Below, in pieces: positions 1 to 11,289 of a stretch of 64,000 nucleotides of DNA. The DNA comes from Meira nashicola. Lineage: Eukaryota; Basidiomycota; Exobasidiomycetes; Exobasidiales; Brachybasidiaceae. The notes beneath the pieces were generated by a model that saw nothing but the letters and a program-made list of their open reading frames with translations, searched no databases and was not told the DNA's origin. The number at the start of each line of letters is the position of its first letter. Position 1 is the first letter of the stretch. The translations under genes were made by a program, and so were the position numbers. The DNA lies in contig BCJU01000007.1 of NCBI GenBank assembly GCA_001600355.1, positions 62,001 through 126,000 of the forward strand. Direction: 5' to 3'.

Positions 1-256
1 AAGCCATCTTTTGTTGTTACAGCAGCTAAGACGCGGTAGTCCCTCTTGGCTATTGCTACAGGCTGATTTGAACATGAAAAACAAAAGTAATATCATACCT
101 GAATTCAAAGGAATTGCCAACCAAACCTTAGAACAGCGTGCTTGGTCTCAGGAGAAAGAGCTGATAGCACAGGTCGCTACATTTCGTTCAGGTCAGGCCC
201 GTCTTCGTGCGCTTTCTGAGCATGTCACGCACAGTATCGACCGTTACCCTGCGTAA
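1..256 (+). other. open frame at left edge, unrecognised
   Basis: A reading frame is open from the window edge and ends in TAA at about 256. It contains a Gln/Glu-rich stretch (LEQRAWSQEKELIAQ) that could be the C-terminal helix of a longer protein starting outside the window. A possible acceptor (ttgttacag) lies at about 13-22. No family is recognised. It may belong to the same transcription-factor-like gene as the exon at 1304-1682, but more than 1 kb of unassigned sequence separates them. Confidence 0.2.
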
Positions 257-1303
257 TTCAAAGCTACCTCGAACTTCCCCACTCCGACTTTGGCCACACT
301 AGATGCAGTTGCATCACATTACTGCAATCTGCATTCTAAGAATTTGTGCTTCTGGCTTGATTTAGGACACCTTTCGCGTTCCTATAGAATCCTGGTCCCT
401 CATGCGATTTGCAGAAATCACCGATGCTTTTTCGGCCTGAGCGCGAGGAATAGTATTGTACGTAGATACACATCTTGATACGAATACCCTTTGACTTACA
501 TGCGATGAGAGCATTTAGAGACAATTTGGCGAGCTCAGCATTGCTTTAATGACATTACACTGGACAGATCACGTATTTCTCTCGATGTGGAAAGGCTCAT
601 GTGCTGGTTCTCCATTGTCAGAACAGCGTTCGCGAGTCATGCCATCCATGTGTAAAGTTGCTCGTATCGTAGTGAGCAACTATTTCTCTATCCTGTGCAG
701 AATCAAGTGCAGCAAGAACCGCTCCGAGATATCTTCCAGAGAAAGCTTCTTGCTAAGCAATGGCAACATCGAATATGCCATTGTTTCTCTAGTCAAGTAA
801 GGACTCATATTGGTGTAAGGCTGGCTTGCGATAGAATTCACAGCATTTCCATTATTAGCTGTGAAGGCGATATGCGCCTGCCAGAGCGAGCTCGCTAACG
901 TAAGTGCAAAGACTGGTGAAACAGTGGCCTAGTCGAACAGTCGAGAGAGGTCGATCAGAAGCTCAAACGCACGCGAAGCTGCAGTCGCGATTTGATTTCC
1001 GGACCAAAGAAACGGAATATTCTCTGACTTTGCTTTGTATATGATCGCCGGATAGACGGTATCACGGTGATATGATGGGCTGTAGATCAGACCTACCCTT
1101 GTTGATTCGTGTAGCCTTTTCAAAGTCTCTGTGGTAATCGACAATCTCTCAGAAGAAAAGCTGCATCGCCTCGAGCCGGTTTGAGTCTTATGGCGTTGCA
1201 AGAATCGAATGAGACGGGCTATTCTCATCTCTTATTTCATTCTGCCAATGGGAGACCTCCAAAAAGTTTTACAGGATCAACGCTTCAGCATTGAATATTC
1301 TTA
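257..1303. other. gene-free stretch
   Basis: Only short overlapping frames are present on both strands, the longest being 99 codons at 929-1228 on the minus strand. None has a recognisable motif or convincing splice sites. I see no RNA gene or repeat here. Confidence 0.3.
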
Positions 1304-1682
1304 GCCTACCGAGAGAGAAAGATTTCTGGCAATAAGTCGCATTGCGGAACACCATTCTACTTTCGGTCGCATATGCAACAACATCGCATCGATGCTGAAA
1401 TCTGAAGCTGAAGAAGTGTGTCATTCCCCGTTGCTGTTCAATGTAGGATGGACGATCGCTTCCATGGAAGGTTATGTAGAAACAACAGCTGCTCGGATAC
1501 GAAACGGCAATCTATCTGTGTGCGACGAACTTCTTGAATCTATTGCTGCTATGAAACTATGCTCGCTGCTGTTCGCCAGAGTCGAACTGATCAGTCCCTT
1601 TTATCTTTTCACGGCCGATGTAACTAAGACGCTTGCGACCATAACAGAGAAGTTGAGTAAGCAGCAAGGAGAGCAGAAGTAA
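1304..1682 (+). pseudogene. possible C-terminal exon of a fungal-specific transcription factor
   Basis: An exon-like frame begins right after a good acceptor (tattcttag, ending about 1303) and stays open to TAA at 1680-1682. It encodes an alpha-helical region with phrases such as CHSPLLFNVGWTIASME and CSLLFARVELISPFYLF. This is the texture of the poorly conserved C-terminal part of Zn2Cys6 transcription factors (helices flanking a P-L-F-aliphatic segment). No zinc cluster is visible upstream, so it is either a relic or the tail of a gene I could not reassemble. The assignment rests on general resemblance only. Confidence 0.3.
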
Positions 1683-2690
1683 ATGTACAGGCATGCTAAT
1701 CAAAGCAATAAACGCTCATCTAATGACAGATGGTAAACTTCCTTCAGAACGAAGAACAGGTGATGTTGTCACGCAAATCTTCACCGCAATCTTTGATTGG
1801 AAACCATAATAACGATGTGGATTTGGCGCAGGAACATATGGAGAGTTTTGAGGATTTTCTGAATAGCGCCTTCCCGGAATGCACCTTTCATAAAGATCGC
1901 TGCACTCAGCTTTGGATTGACGAGAACAGTACTTTTCTTTAAATGTCAAGAAAGAATACAGATCTGCGCTACCGTTGTTGCCTGTTCTTCCGGGCAACGA
2001 AGTATCAAGGATGCAGATGTCGAAGTCTCATGCCAAAAAACAACGTTTCTTGTATAATGATTAGACCAAAATGATCGATGTATATATCATTTTATATACG
2101 TATGCCCGGATGGGTCGTCGACGACTTTCTTATTTGTCAGAGTATGATGCTCCGATTTTCATCACTATTCATAGAAAACGTGTTCTGTTGAGCCTAATTA
2201 AGCCTACCAAATATAGACAAGGGAGGAAGGGAGGTATTACACGTATGGAATTGATATCGTCTAACAACCTTTTCTGTATGTTTGATTTGTCAATCACTAC
2301 TTACACGAGCTTTTCCTTCGACTTTATTTGTCTTCATGATTATATTTATACATTCTTTAGATTTTACCTTTTCATAAATATTCTTACGGCTAAACAGATC
2401 ACAATCTCGCCTCGTATTTCTGATATCTTACGTTTAGATCCATAAAGGAAATCAAACGACTTGCATTGTTGAATCTATACTCATACATAAACCAAGTATT
2501 TCATTCTTGAGATCAGCTTTTAGCGGAACTGTGTTTGTTCATCTTTCCATTTTCAGAGTACCGTTCTATTCTGGTGATACGAAAGAATGATATTTACATC
2601 GAGATGTTGTGTAGAGTCACTCATTACGTGGGCATATGAGGTATTCACAAATCCAGGCTGCAAATAAAGAGGGTACGAAAACTTAGATCG
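1683..2690. other. A/T-rich stretch without a supported gene
   Basis: It contains a 70-codon frame (1730-1942, acidic, starting MVNFLQNEEQ) and a 124-codon frame (2071-2445) that is rich in Phe/Tyr/Ile. The second looks like translated A/T-rich non-coding DNA. Neither shows a motif. Confidence 0.3.
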
Positions 2691-3055
2691 GACCTGTTTT
2701 CATATTCGTTGCGCTATTAGAGGGAATTTTGCCTAATTCTTATCTTGGTAAAGCTTTTGCCGTTGGTCATAGTTATCAACCTTCTGATCATTACTATTCC
2801 GGCGGAGTATTTATTGGTGATGCACAAACATTAAGATTGTAATGTATTATACCACCAAACGATAAATCATTCGTTCTTAATATCATTAGCGATATCAATG
2901 ACGATGATAATGATCGCACCTGAGTCCTGCGTACCATTGTTACTCATGTCACTAGTACTTCAACTGTCATCCTACACGTCAAGAGTAATGGTGGATTCTC
3001 TGCAATTGCTTGTGAGAGTGCAGGACCAGATAGTGGATGTCTTGCTGAACTTTAA
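2691..3055 (+). pseudogene. relic of an unidentified (possibly secreted) protein
   Basis: Two adjacent pieces read like real protein but are broken. One frame, about 2697-2841, contains LPNSYLGKAFAVGHSY followed by DHYYSGGVFIGDA and ends in TAA. After a second stop (TGA near 2921) another frame, to 3054, contains VILHVKSNGGFSAIACES and a Gly/Cys-rich end closing in TAA. The Gly/Ser/Cys content resembles an extracellular beta-rich domain. I cannot name the family. Two stops and a frame change make a functional product unlikely. Confidence 0.35.
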
Positions 3056-3139
3056 AAAAGATGTTTTAACCCAATTCATATCCACGCGAATTTTTCCCTG
3101 AACCTGTGGAATTTTTCGAGAGGGATAACCGATATGCAT

Positions 3140-3445
3140 TCGCTTCTGATGTTGCGAAGGAACCGTTGGCCTTCATGATGATGGCAATCAATTTGATATG
3201 GCCGATGAAAGAGGGTGATTGAAGTCTGACAAAGATCACAATCAATTCAATTTGGCTTGCGAGGTAAGATGATTGAGAGAAAGAAAGGTTCTGAATCTCT
3301 TCCCATTCGTTCCAGCGAGTACCTTCTAACTCGCGTGGCAGCGCACGCCACTGCAGATAGGCCTAGTTGCTTATAAGTATTAAGATGTACGCAAGTCAAC
3401 CTAGGCTCACGTTTTCCCGCTTCACGTAAACGAGCTTGGGGCATC
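3140..3445 (-). repeat. dispersed inverted repeat, partner of 51535-51845
   Basis: Reverse-complementing this segment gives a close match to 51535-51845. Shared pieces include the region around cgtttacgtgaagcggga, a run containing aactaggcctatctgcagtg, and a flank with a 'caccctct..atcggcca' block. The match runs for about 300 bp at roughly 80-85 percent identity by eye. No transposase or terminal structure is visible, so this could be a solo element fragment (LTR, MITE or SINE-like) or an old segmental duplication. The only frame inside is a 65-codon minus-strand ORF without motif. Confidence 0.75.
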
Positions 3446-4338
3446 TAATCAGTTCCACTGCTCATAATAGTATAGTAAAGTTGAGAAAAGGTGGACTCAT
3501 ATCCGATCAGTGGCGTATGTAGATCTGATGTAGATTTGATACCTTCGAGGCTTGTCCATGGCTGCCCCTCATCGAGGAATACGATCCCTCTTGAATCACC
3601 TGAAAGGCTGCATCTCGCCAACAGTTTCATTCTCAGATTTCTTGCCAGCGAAAAAGTAGCATGATTTTCACGTTCACTCATGTTCCTCTTATTTCACCTA
3701 AAGAGAGTATGTTAAGGCGAACGGAAGATAATGGCCCGCTCTGTGTGATGACGAATTGCTGACAATGAAAAGTAACTTGTGGTGAGCACGGTACTCCTGC
3801 CTCGGGAAAAAGCTGTAAACTTACTGTTCGCATAGTATTGAAAAGTTCCGGACGTTATAGAGCTAGGAAATCAAGTTGGGGTGACATACATTAGTCAATG
3901 TAAAAACAGTGCCGACTTGAGAGTCAAGATCCTTGATGCTCCTCAAAACTGTATACTTAGACCAACAGGGAAAAGGACATGCTTGCCCCTCATTCATCCC
4001 TCTCTTGAAATGAATGGCAAAATTTTCTAGTCAAAGCAAACGAGCTTCTCTGCATGATCTAGCTTACACGATGAGAAACACCCAGCCTCTTCTAAAAGCA
4101 TGGTTTTACATGTATGAGCACAATAATACCCTGGAAGAGATTTGCATGCATTTGCACAGTAGTATCTTTACATTTATGCAAACAAAAGGAAACTTGTCTA
4201 CACAGAATCATGCAATTCATTATGAAAATTGTGCTTTTTCGAGAGCAGAGAGAAATTGATAATTCTGAAAAATTAAATTACAGACACAATATGACTATGA
4301 TAAAAGATAGTTTATTGTAAACATTTTCTTAAGCTTGT
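3446..4338. other. gene-free stretch
   Basis: It holds only short frames (3445-3681 minus, 4014-4259 plus) without domains. The segment right of 3445 does not continue the inverted repeat. Nothing else was recognised. Confidence 0.3.
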
Positions 4339-5085
4339 CTAGGCTTCAAAAACTGATTTGCTATTGATAGTGTCGAATGAGGATTTCTCAATTCGGCTAT
4401 GACCGTCTTTGGCGGATACAGAAAAGAACGTAAAGAATAAAAGTGGATTTGAAATCAAAGTAAAGTAAATTGCTGAACCAGGGTAAATTACATCATTGTT
4501 TGCAACTTGATGTAGCTGATGACGAACATAACGTAGTAAAGTGATTAATGCTGTGGTCAAATAAAATGTTGAAGCGATTAATCCAACAATCAGTGATGTC
4601 GTAATAGATAAAGCTAATGCGATCATAAATACAAGCAATACAACCGCGGCCGTAAGTAGGATTAGAGGAAAAGCTAGATTTCACACTTGCCGTCCTTGAT
4701 GTAGAAAATCCTTCAGAGATTGTTTGTGAGAAAATGGAAAGTGAATTTTCATGAACTAGTCTTGTCACTTGATCAAAAAACGGACTTTTTAAATTTCTTG
4801 AGCCAGCATAAACGGACATACCGGATTGTTTGAATACAGGAACACTTTCGACTGTTATTGAAGATTCATCAACAACACTAAAGCTTGTGCCGATTACGAT
4901 TCCATCCGTGAGAATCATACTATCGGGCTCAATAAATATCGCATCACCGTAATGAAGTACACGTTTATCTATTTCGACGTATGAACTTACTTCTTTTCCC
5001 TCATGTAAGACTTGCATTTGTTCCCCATCTTTGATAATCTTTACAAGATCCAATCGCAACAGGCTTGACCAAAGACTGCTCTCAT
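4339..5085 (-). pseudogene. heavy-metal P-type ATPase fragment (actuator domain and following membrane helices)
   Basis: Read on the minus strand, the frame starting near 5085 gives a P1B-like actuator domain: a GDAIFIEPDSMILTDG segment, then VDESSITVES followed by P-V-x-K-Q-S-G, an AGSRNLKS loop and TRLVHENSLSIF. Family members carry VDES-x-x-TGES, and here the catalytic Gly is Val (TVES). After about 4690 the frame shifts by one base and continues with two hydrophobic helices (TAAVVLLVFMIALALSI and SLIVGLIASTFYLTTALI). That is the expected order before the CPx helix. The phosphorylation (DKTG) and nucleotide domains are absent and the 5' end is missing. This is a truncated, frameshifted copy of a copper/cadmium-type exporter. 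Confidence 0.7.
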
Positions 5086-5098
5086 TCTTTCATCGCCA

Positions 5099-5476
5099 GT
5101 GCTCAATGATGAGGTTTCGAGGATGTTGAGTTCCCCTCCTTCGAGTATAGCAGCATATCTGACTACTTACAAGATGACTAACGCAAAAGAGCCTCTAATA
5201 GTTGAAAGACATTCCTTTCCCATGGCTGCTGAGCACATCTTGCAAAAATTCAGACTCTTCTTGCTTCAAAGAGAGGCACATTGGCCGTTTTTAGCTGAGG
5301 ATAAGGAATTGAATATTACAGTACCCCCTGTTGCAACAAAAAATGGATCAAAAAAGGGCCGAGCAAGAACAAAAGAAAATCAAGCAAATGGGACCACCTT
5401 CAGGTTAGCAAATGGCACAAATGCTCTGCAAAGCAAAGTTTTTCTCATACTTTGCGGCTATAAAGCTAGTGAATAA
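5099..5476 (+). other. unrecognised 125-codon frame
   Basis: The frame opens with GTG at 5099; the first ATG is about 5123. It encodes a helical segment (MTNAKEPLIVERHSFP, then AEHILQKFRLFLLQRE) followed by a basic linker (GSKKGRARTKENQ) and ends in TAA. Amino-acid use is protein-like, but I recognise no family. It starts about 15 nt from the divergent ATPase relic, so it may be an exon of a decayed neighbouring gene. Confidence 0.25.
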
Positions 5477-6419
5477 GCCATGCGAATAGGTGGGATGAGA
5501 GAGCACGTCCTCGTGAGAAGTCGATGTAAGTTTGTAGGCAATGTAATAAATATGGCAGGCGAAGTTGGTGTAGCCACCTTTTTTCGATGGTTTTGGTGGA
5601 CCGCTTGACAGCAAGACGCTCGGAGCTTTAATGCTTAAAACAGGTATGACACTTTCTAGCCTTTCGTTGAGAAAGGAGAGTTATGTTCTTAAATTTTATT
5701 GTACTTTCTCACGATGTAGAACTTCAGGGATCAGTTGATCAGAACGATTTACTGCAAAAGGCGCCAGACAATTTTTTTGCTATCTGTCTCCTGAAATTCA
5801 GATTCGACTAATACTTCTTATTGTGCTAAGGGAATAAAAGAGCCCGAACTTTCGACCTCAGTGTTCTTGAGGGCGACCCAAGCATGCATTAGTATCATTA
5901 TGAATCGTCAGCCGATAACGCCAACTGCACACGAGTAAGTTTTCTCCGCTATTGCTTCCTTTACGCCGTGGAACCGAGTTACGTCTTCCGACCGGCTTTA
6001 GCGTGTAGACACTAAGGGCCCACATGCATACGTTATCCGAATGTACATGCGGCGCAACTCGGCGCGTTGATCTTTTCGTACGAACCTCGAGCTATTGTTC
6101 GAGCTATTATAAGGCGTATCTTGACGCCATGAAAATTCACTCTAGCGCAAGCCGATAAGGCGTGCATATGTCTAGCAATTAAGCACTGATTTCCGACTTA
6201 AATGTTTGTGTTCTGCTCCCCATAGAGTAATAGAATGAAGGTTCTACTTCAAACAATAAACATGAAATAATGGTAGAAATTTAAAGAAAAGAGTTAAGAA
6301 GGCCTTATTTTCCCATTCGATCCCATCATCACCCAACATCATTCATCCTCTTCATTGCCGGTCTATAAACACATCAGCTATTTCAACTTCTTTATCTCTT
6401 TTCTTTTCAATTACTCTTC
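5477..6419. other. gene-free stretch
   Basis: No frame above about 70 codons carries a motif. The last 120 bases (6300-6419) are pyrimidine-rich and look like a fungal promoter/5' UTR for the small secreted-protein relic that follows. Confidence 0.35.
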
Positions 6420-6789
6420 ATGAAAATGAGAACTTCTGCAATTCTTATCTGAATCTTTTTGGCTGCAACCATTGCTAGTGCAATGCCTTTGGTTGAAGAA
6501 GGCAAAGAACTTCAACTCTTTAAACGCTCGAGCTCGTGGAAGCAGTGGAGGCGGTCAACGTACAGTTGATACTTCTGATCAATTTAAAAATAACGATAGA
6601 AAAACTTTTCCTAAGGGGAATTTGTATAATCAAACACCTCAATTTGGAGAAACATCCTATAAACATAGTCATCCATCACCTGCTTATTCTGAAACTGATC
6701 GCGTTGGTGGGAGTGCACCTCAAAAAGGTGGGCAAAAACCCTCTTCTTACGGAACTGCTGAACATGAAGGCATTTTAGATCAGATGTAG
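6420..6789 (+). pseudogene. small secreted protein with Kex2-like site, broken by a stop and a frameshift
   Basis: The ATG at 6420 follows a pyrimidine-rich leader. It starts a signal-peptide-like sequence (MKMRTSAILI, in-frame TGA, IFLAATIASA) and a propeptide (MPLVEEGKELQLFKR) ending in a dibasic KR. The reading then shifts by one base at about 6525-6540 into a Gly/Ser/Gln/Pro-rich mature part (GSSGGGQRTVDTSDQF, then YSETDRVGGSAPQKGG) ending ...GILDQM with TAG at 6787. About 120 residues would be made if both lesions were absent. The layout (signal, dibasic site, hydrophilic repeat-poor tail, no Cys) fits an effector-like or cell-wall-associated small secreted protein. The TGA and frameshift could be real decay or sequencing error. 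Confidence 0.55.
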
Positions 6790-8168
6790 AGTATTTCTCA
6801 TTTCTTCTAATTGAGTCTATTTTATTCACCCTTTTTCTTAACCAAGCGAAGCGGATATATCATTATATTGAACGGAAGGAGATCCATGCATTATACGCAA
6901 CGAACACTGCAGCATGTGAATGTATAGATCAATAAGTTGAAATAAAAAAAAATATGCAATCTCGCAATGGATTTTTGGTCGTGATCACGGTCACATCTTC
7001 GCTTGAAGTCTCGAATCTATAAAAATGGTAAGTAACGTAAGAAGATACTCCTGTTCTCTAGCTAAAGAGAAGCATAGAGAAATATACTTGGGTGAAGATG
7101 GTGATGACATTTGAGGATCTGAGCATATTGGCCAATTTAACTTTGCTACAAATGTAAAAGTAAGATACTGACAAAAGACTAAAAAAGCAAACAAAAGCTG
7201 TTCCTGTGCCTGCTTGAAAAGACAAAGATAAGAATATGTATTTTTATACCGGTCTGTCTTTTTTCCATTCAGTCTACAGCGATCAAAAACTGCGTTACTG
7301 TTCGGATATGCCGGGCGTATGTACGTGTAGACCTTTCATGTCTATTGCCGTAAGTTTTGCCTTATTATATTTCAACTTAAAACAATCTCTTTGATTTTCT
7401 TTCGAAACGTTCATCATTGACTTGGCTGTGCTAAAATTTTTGGTCGTTCGAAGGTGCATGTGCGTCCACGAATCACTGATCATGGCACGTTTCAAGCAGT
7501 CAACAGATGTGTGAACAACAAAAAATAACGTAAAACAAACAGCAAACAAACGTGCGCGATCACAAAGATTTAATCGAGCGAAAATTAGCGCGCTTTCCTT
7601 TATTCTCAATCCTGTATCAAGGGGAAAGGCAGATCACAGTGTTATTAAGAACACTCAGCATAAGACTACGTCAAAAGTCCGATCTAGGGCAATGTAGGGA
7701 AAGCACTAGACATAGAAATAGAATGAAAAGGCGAATACTAGCAAGCCATCTAAACTGAGTATCATTTACCATATGGTAATACATTGTTTGAGCGGAAAAG
7801 GAAGCAAACACCGGCGAAAGCGGCAAAGTTCAGCGAGCAAAGTCTTTAAATCTTGAGGTAGGCTATTACACTACTCTTTGAGCCTGAAATTACGTTAAAG
7901 ATAAGTTGTGCGCCAAAAAGTATGGTTCATTGATGCAGACACAGAAGTGTAACATGTCTTCGGCAGAAGCGTATGAAGCCGAAGACTATAATAAGATGAA
8001 GAATAAGTAAATCATCTGCTATTGGTGGAAGATTGTATCTCATACCGCCCATTTCAGACTATTTTGGATTTGCAACGAATCTTGCGAAGTTTTGAGAACA
8101 TCCAATTCCTGAATTTGTAATTCATTCGCATAAGAATGCTAATAAACTTCTTGCAAGAAAAATGTCGG
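6790..8168. other. gene-free stretch left of repeat copy 1
   Basis: The longest frame is 104 codons on the minus strand (7295-7609), without motif. I looked for the missing DHHC-coding part of the palmitoyltransferase that copy 1 interrupts at its other end and did not find it here. Confidence 0.35.
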
Positions 8169-8400
8169 TCAAAATGTTGAATGCTTAACTAAAAAGGTAA
8201 ACTCCGAAACCATTATTGAAAATGATGACACACAGTAATCCTGAGTCTTTCTTACTCTTCGCTGACTGAAAAGATCTAATGCTTTCTTTGCCTTCAGTGC
8301 CCGATGAAAAGTTTGACTGACTAAGAATGTAGACATATGGATCAACAGAGTATTCAAATGAAATCTCCGATGCATCAAAACTTGTCTCATTCAAAGCCGG
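8169..8400 (-). pseudogene. kinase C-terminal tail relic
   Basis: The minus-strand frame ending near 8200 contains SIRSFQSAKSKKDSG, matching the tail exon of the kinase gene in copy 2 (SDKSFQSAKSEKDSE, 26258-26344). The sequence then passes directly, near 8370-8395, into the 5' leader equivalent to 27690-27720. The kinase catalytic region (about 1.3 kb in copy 2) is deleted here. Confidence 0.7.
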
Positions 8401-8724
8401 GTCTTTTTATAGTATATGGATTTGAACATCTGCTTTATATTTGTACATATATTGTATAGCAATAATTTGGGTGCTTATTTGATTAAAGTCTTGAAGGGTG
8501 TGACATGATTAGATTTTGGATGCACACAAAGATTAGGTTTGTGATGGATCCGTCAATTTCGCCGCTACGCGTATCTTGGAAGTAAAGGCATCAGGTCTTC
8601 AAAAAGGGGCATGATAGTGTACACGTGCGTCTTNCAACTGGACTGCCCTTCACTATCTTCTTCAGCGGTGTCTCACAATTGTATTTATCCATATTGTGAG
8701 TTTTGGAGAGCGTGGGTGCCGCGA

Positions 8725-8900
8725 TTCCTTATGACCTGGCTCTGAAAATGCTCAATTTAACAAATGACTACCCAATTTCGGCATTTTAGGAATCTTTACA
8801 AAGTTCGCCAGAATCGCTGGCAGCCCTGAAGTCTAGGACTCTGCACAGACTTTCTATGATTTCTCACGGCTGGCTCCCTTTGTCAATGCTACCAAAATTG
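8725..8900 (+). pseudogene. short conserved frame upstream of gene X, degenerate copy
   Basis: This is equivalent to 28038-28232 in copy 2. Here the start codon is GTG instead of ATG, and an in-frame TAG replaces the codon after S-A-F. The rest (S-R-T-L-H-R-L-S-M-I-S-H-G-W) is preserved. It is broken in this copy. Confidence 0.5.
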
Positions 8901-9278
8901 GAGTACGACAGAGCTAAACGCCTCACTGAGCAGCGATTGAATTGACACGCTAAAAGCGCGGGTTCTTCATGTCCTAGCATGTACAATACTCTCCCTTTGT
9001 TTCGGAAAGGGTATTGCTTTTGGACAAAGACAAGCTGAGAAAATAACAAGCAATGTATCTTTTCCTTAAATATCCCTTTGTGCAATAACATCGGTGTTAG
9101 ATATCCTTTGTGCCGTACTCTACGTTTCATTTTTCTAGATAGCGAACTGAAATTCAGTCCCATAGCAACACATTCATATTTAAATCTGCGATATTACAAG
9201 GGAATTTCCGCTCAAAGCACCCTGATCGATTGGTGAACCTCAACTACCGTCATCTACTCCAACCAGATTATTTTCAAG

Positions 9279-10203
9279 ATGACCACGCGCGTCTACCTTC
9301 CTAGACACGATACACTTTATCAAACCACTGGGATAGATAGTCTCGTGACATCTGTTGCTGCATATGTTCAAGCAGCAGATGGGTCACACACGCCGAACAA
9401 AGTAGCATTAATGTATCGCGCATTCTGTGAGGCACTCATACAAGAGAATCTCCTGAAATTGCATCAGATTCCCGCCATTATTATCCAGTACCAAGGTATT
9501 TCTTACAAGGTGAGTATTGGTGAAGGAACGCTGAGCAGGCAAATGAACTGACTGCCTCTTCGTAGATTTGTGCCAGGTCTGTAGAACAAAATGGGAAATC
9601 CAGAAAACGTAAGCGGACAGCACTTGAGAATCCCGTACCAGCTTCATCTAAAGAAGCAGAAAAATTAGAGCATTCAGACTTCTTGAGATGCTGACGAAAT
9701 TGATAAAGACGAAAAATGCAAGAAAAAGCGGAGAGGCTGATAGATCCCTACGAATAGAAGAAGGACAAGAAAAAAGCGCAGGTGAACTTGTCAGACTGCA
9801 TTTGGAGAAGCTGTCAACTGCAGAAATCGACTTTTCTCAGGCTCGCGAGAAGGTAAGACTTGCTTGCTTTCATCTGGGTCAAGCATATGCTCGATGGATT
9901 TTCGAGCTTCTGCCAACTCTAGATGCTCCAGTGACGTCGAAGACATTTCATCGTGAGGCATATCCCATTGTCCAAGCGCACTTACTCAAGCTTTGCAAGC
10001 AGTCGAGTGAGTCATCCATACTAAAGCGGCTCGAAAGGGCAAGAAAATTCTTTCATATGGGATCCCTCATTGGAGTGGAAACATTAGCTGAATGCGAGGA
10101 CTTGACCGTCAAAAGAATGGACAAAATATCTATGGAATCGCTTTCCCTATTGGAGAAGCATTGCAAAGATGAACTTTCCAAGATGAACATCACTGGGTCC
10201 TGA
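9279..10203 (+). pseudogene. gene X, copy 1 (frameshifted)
   Basis: Exon 1 (9279-9509) starts with MTTRVYLPR and ends at a gtgagt donor. Exon 2 starts after ctcttcgtag at 9567 with I-C-A-R-S-V-E and a basic KSRKRKR patch. A single base is missing at about 9659-9664 relative to copy 2 (gcagaaaaatt against gcaggaaaaatt), which leads to TGA shortly after. The downstream frame (9688-10203) stays open and about 95 percent like copy 2, so the lesion is recent or an assembly error. See the intact copy at 28594-29519 for the protein description. Confidence 0.75.
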
Positions 10204-11289
10204 TTTGCTTCTAGGTCTCTCGCGCACTTTCTCCTGGTGTTGCATGTTGCAATTCTTCCTGAAAGAGTATAAACAGCATTTTCGTCTACATTTCAATGTC
10301 TTTCATGATTACTTTCTCCATGAATTCTTCACTGTCCCTACTGTCTTTAAGATTTAAAGTCAGTCTTCCAAAGAGTATTTCTCTTCGCTGATTACAATTG
10401 CCTCACTCATTGATTATGGTGATGCTGTTCCCTAACCATACCTTGCCTGCTCAGATTTGTTGCGTCCTGGCAAACTCGCGTGCGGTATCGAAATATATCG
10501 ATATCTACGAAATGGCTTTAGGAGTTCTCCGGGTTAACTTATGACACTTTCAGGATCTTAGAATTTTTTTGCACAAATGATAGGAACGCGAAAGGGAGAA
10601 AAAACGAGGGGTTAAAGTTCGACCGCTTTGAATTGCTCATGCCCATCTCCACATCTCTTGTGGCCGATCGTTATTTGTATTTGAAAGTTGCACCTTTGCC
10701 GCCTGCATGCTTCTGCAATACTACGTTGCGAATAGATGATGCTTCAATACCATTTATAGCGGATATGAGGTTATCTTCTCGAAGTATCACGATGCGGTTT
10801 CCTCGACAAAGGTAGTCGATCGAACAAGTTGTCCGTCAGTTCAAGCGGAAGCATACGAAGTATAAGAATCCCCTTAGTCACCCATTCCTACACATTCAAA
10901 ACTCTCCCGACGCAAAAAAGCACAATCAAGGAATTCAGACTCGGTCGTTGGAATTGCTGGTTTTACCTTCGTCACACCCAAACAACACTCATTTCAAAAG
11001 ACACACAGCCCCTTTCAAGAAGAGGTATTACAATACTCAACTGGCAGTGCACGGTCAGTACCGCAACTAGAGTCCCGCGCCTTAGTAAACGTTGCATTGA
11101 GCATCAGTTCGATTGCTAGCACGCGCGAGAGCAGTGAAGAAAAGCTAGGAAACGCTAAAGCTGCTCTCTGTAGTGCAGACGCGTTCTGGCATACAAATCT
11201 ATGTCGAGCTAAGAAATCCAGTAAAAGCCCCAAGCAAAAGTCTTTTCTCCTAGCTGGAATCTTTCTTCACACTCAGTCACGATCAAGTC
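10204..11289. other. spacer between gene X and the HNH gene
   Basis: The first 200 bases (10204-10410) are conserved downstream of gene X in copies 2 and 3. The rest exists only in copy 1 because both other copies have deletions starting here. A 96-codon frame at 10829-11119 has no motif. The 150 bases before 11290 presumably carry the HNH promoter. Confidence 0.4.

Noticed and set aside
2071..2445. 124-codon frame on the plus strand
   Set aside because: Composition (Phe, Tyr, Ile, Leu runs) follows A/T-rich DNA; no motif, no splice or promoter support.
7295..7609. 104-codon minus-strand frame
   Set aside because: No domain, no conserved copy, and no plausible start context.
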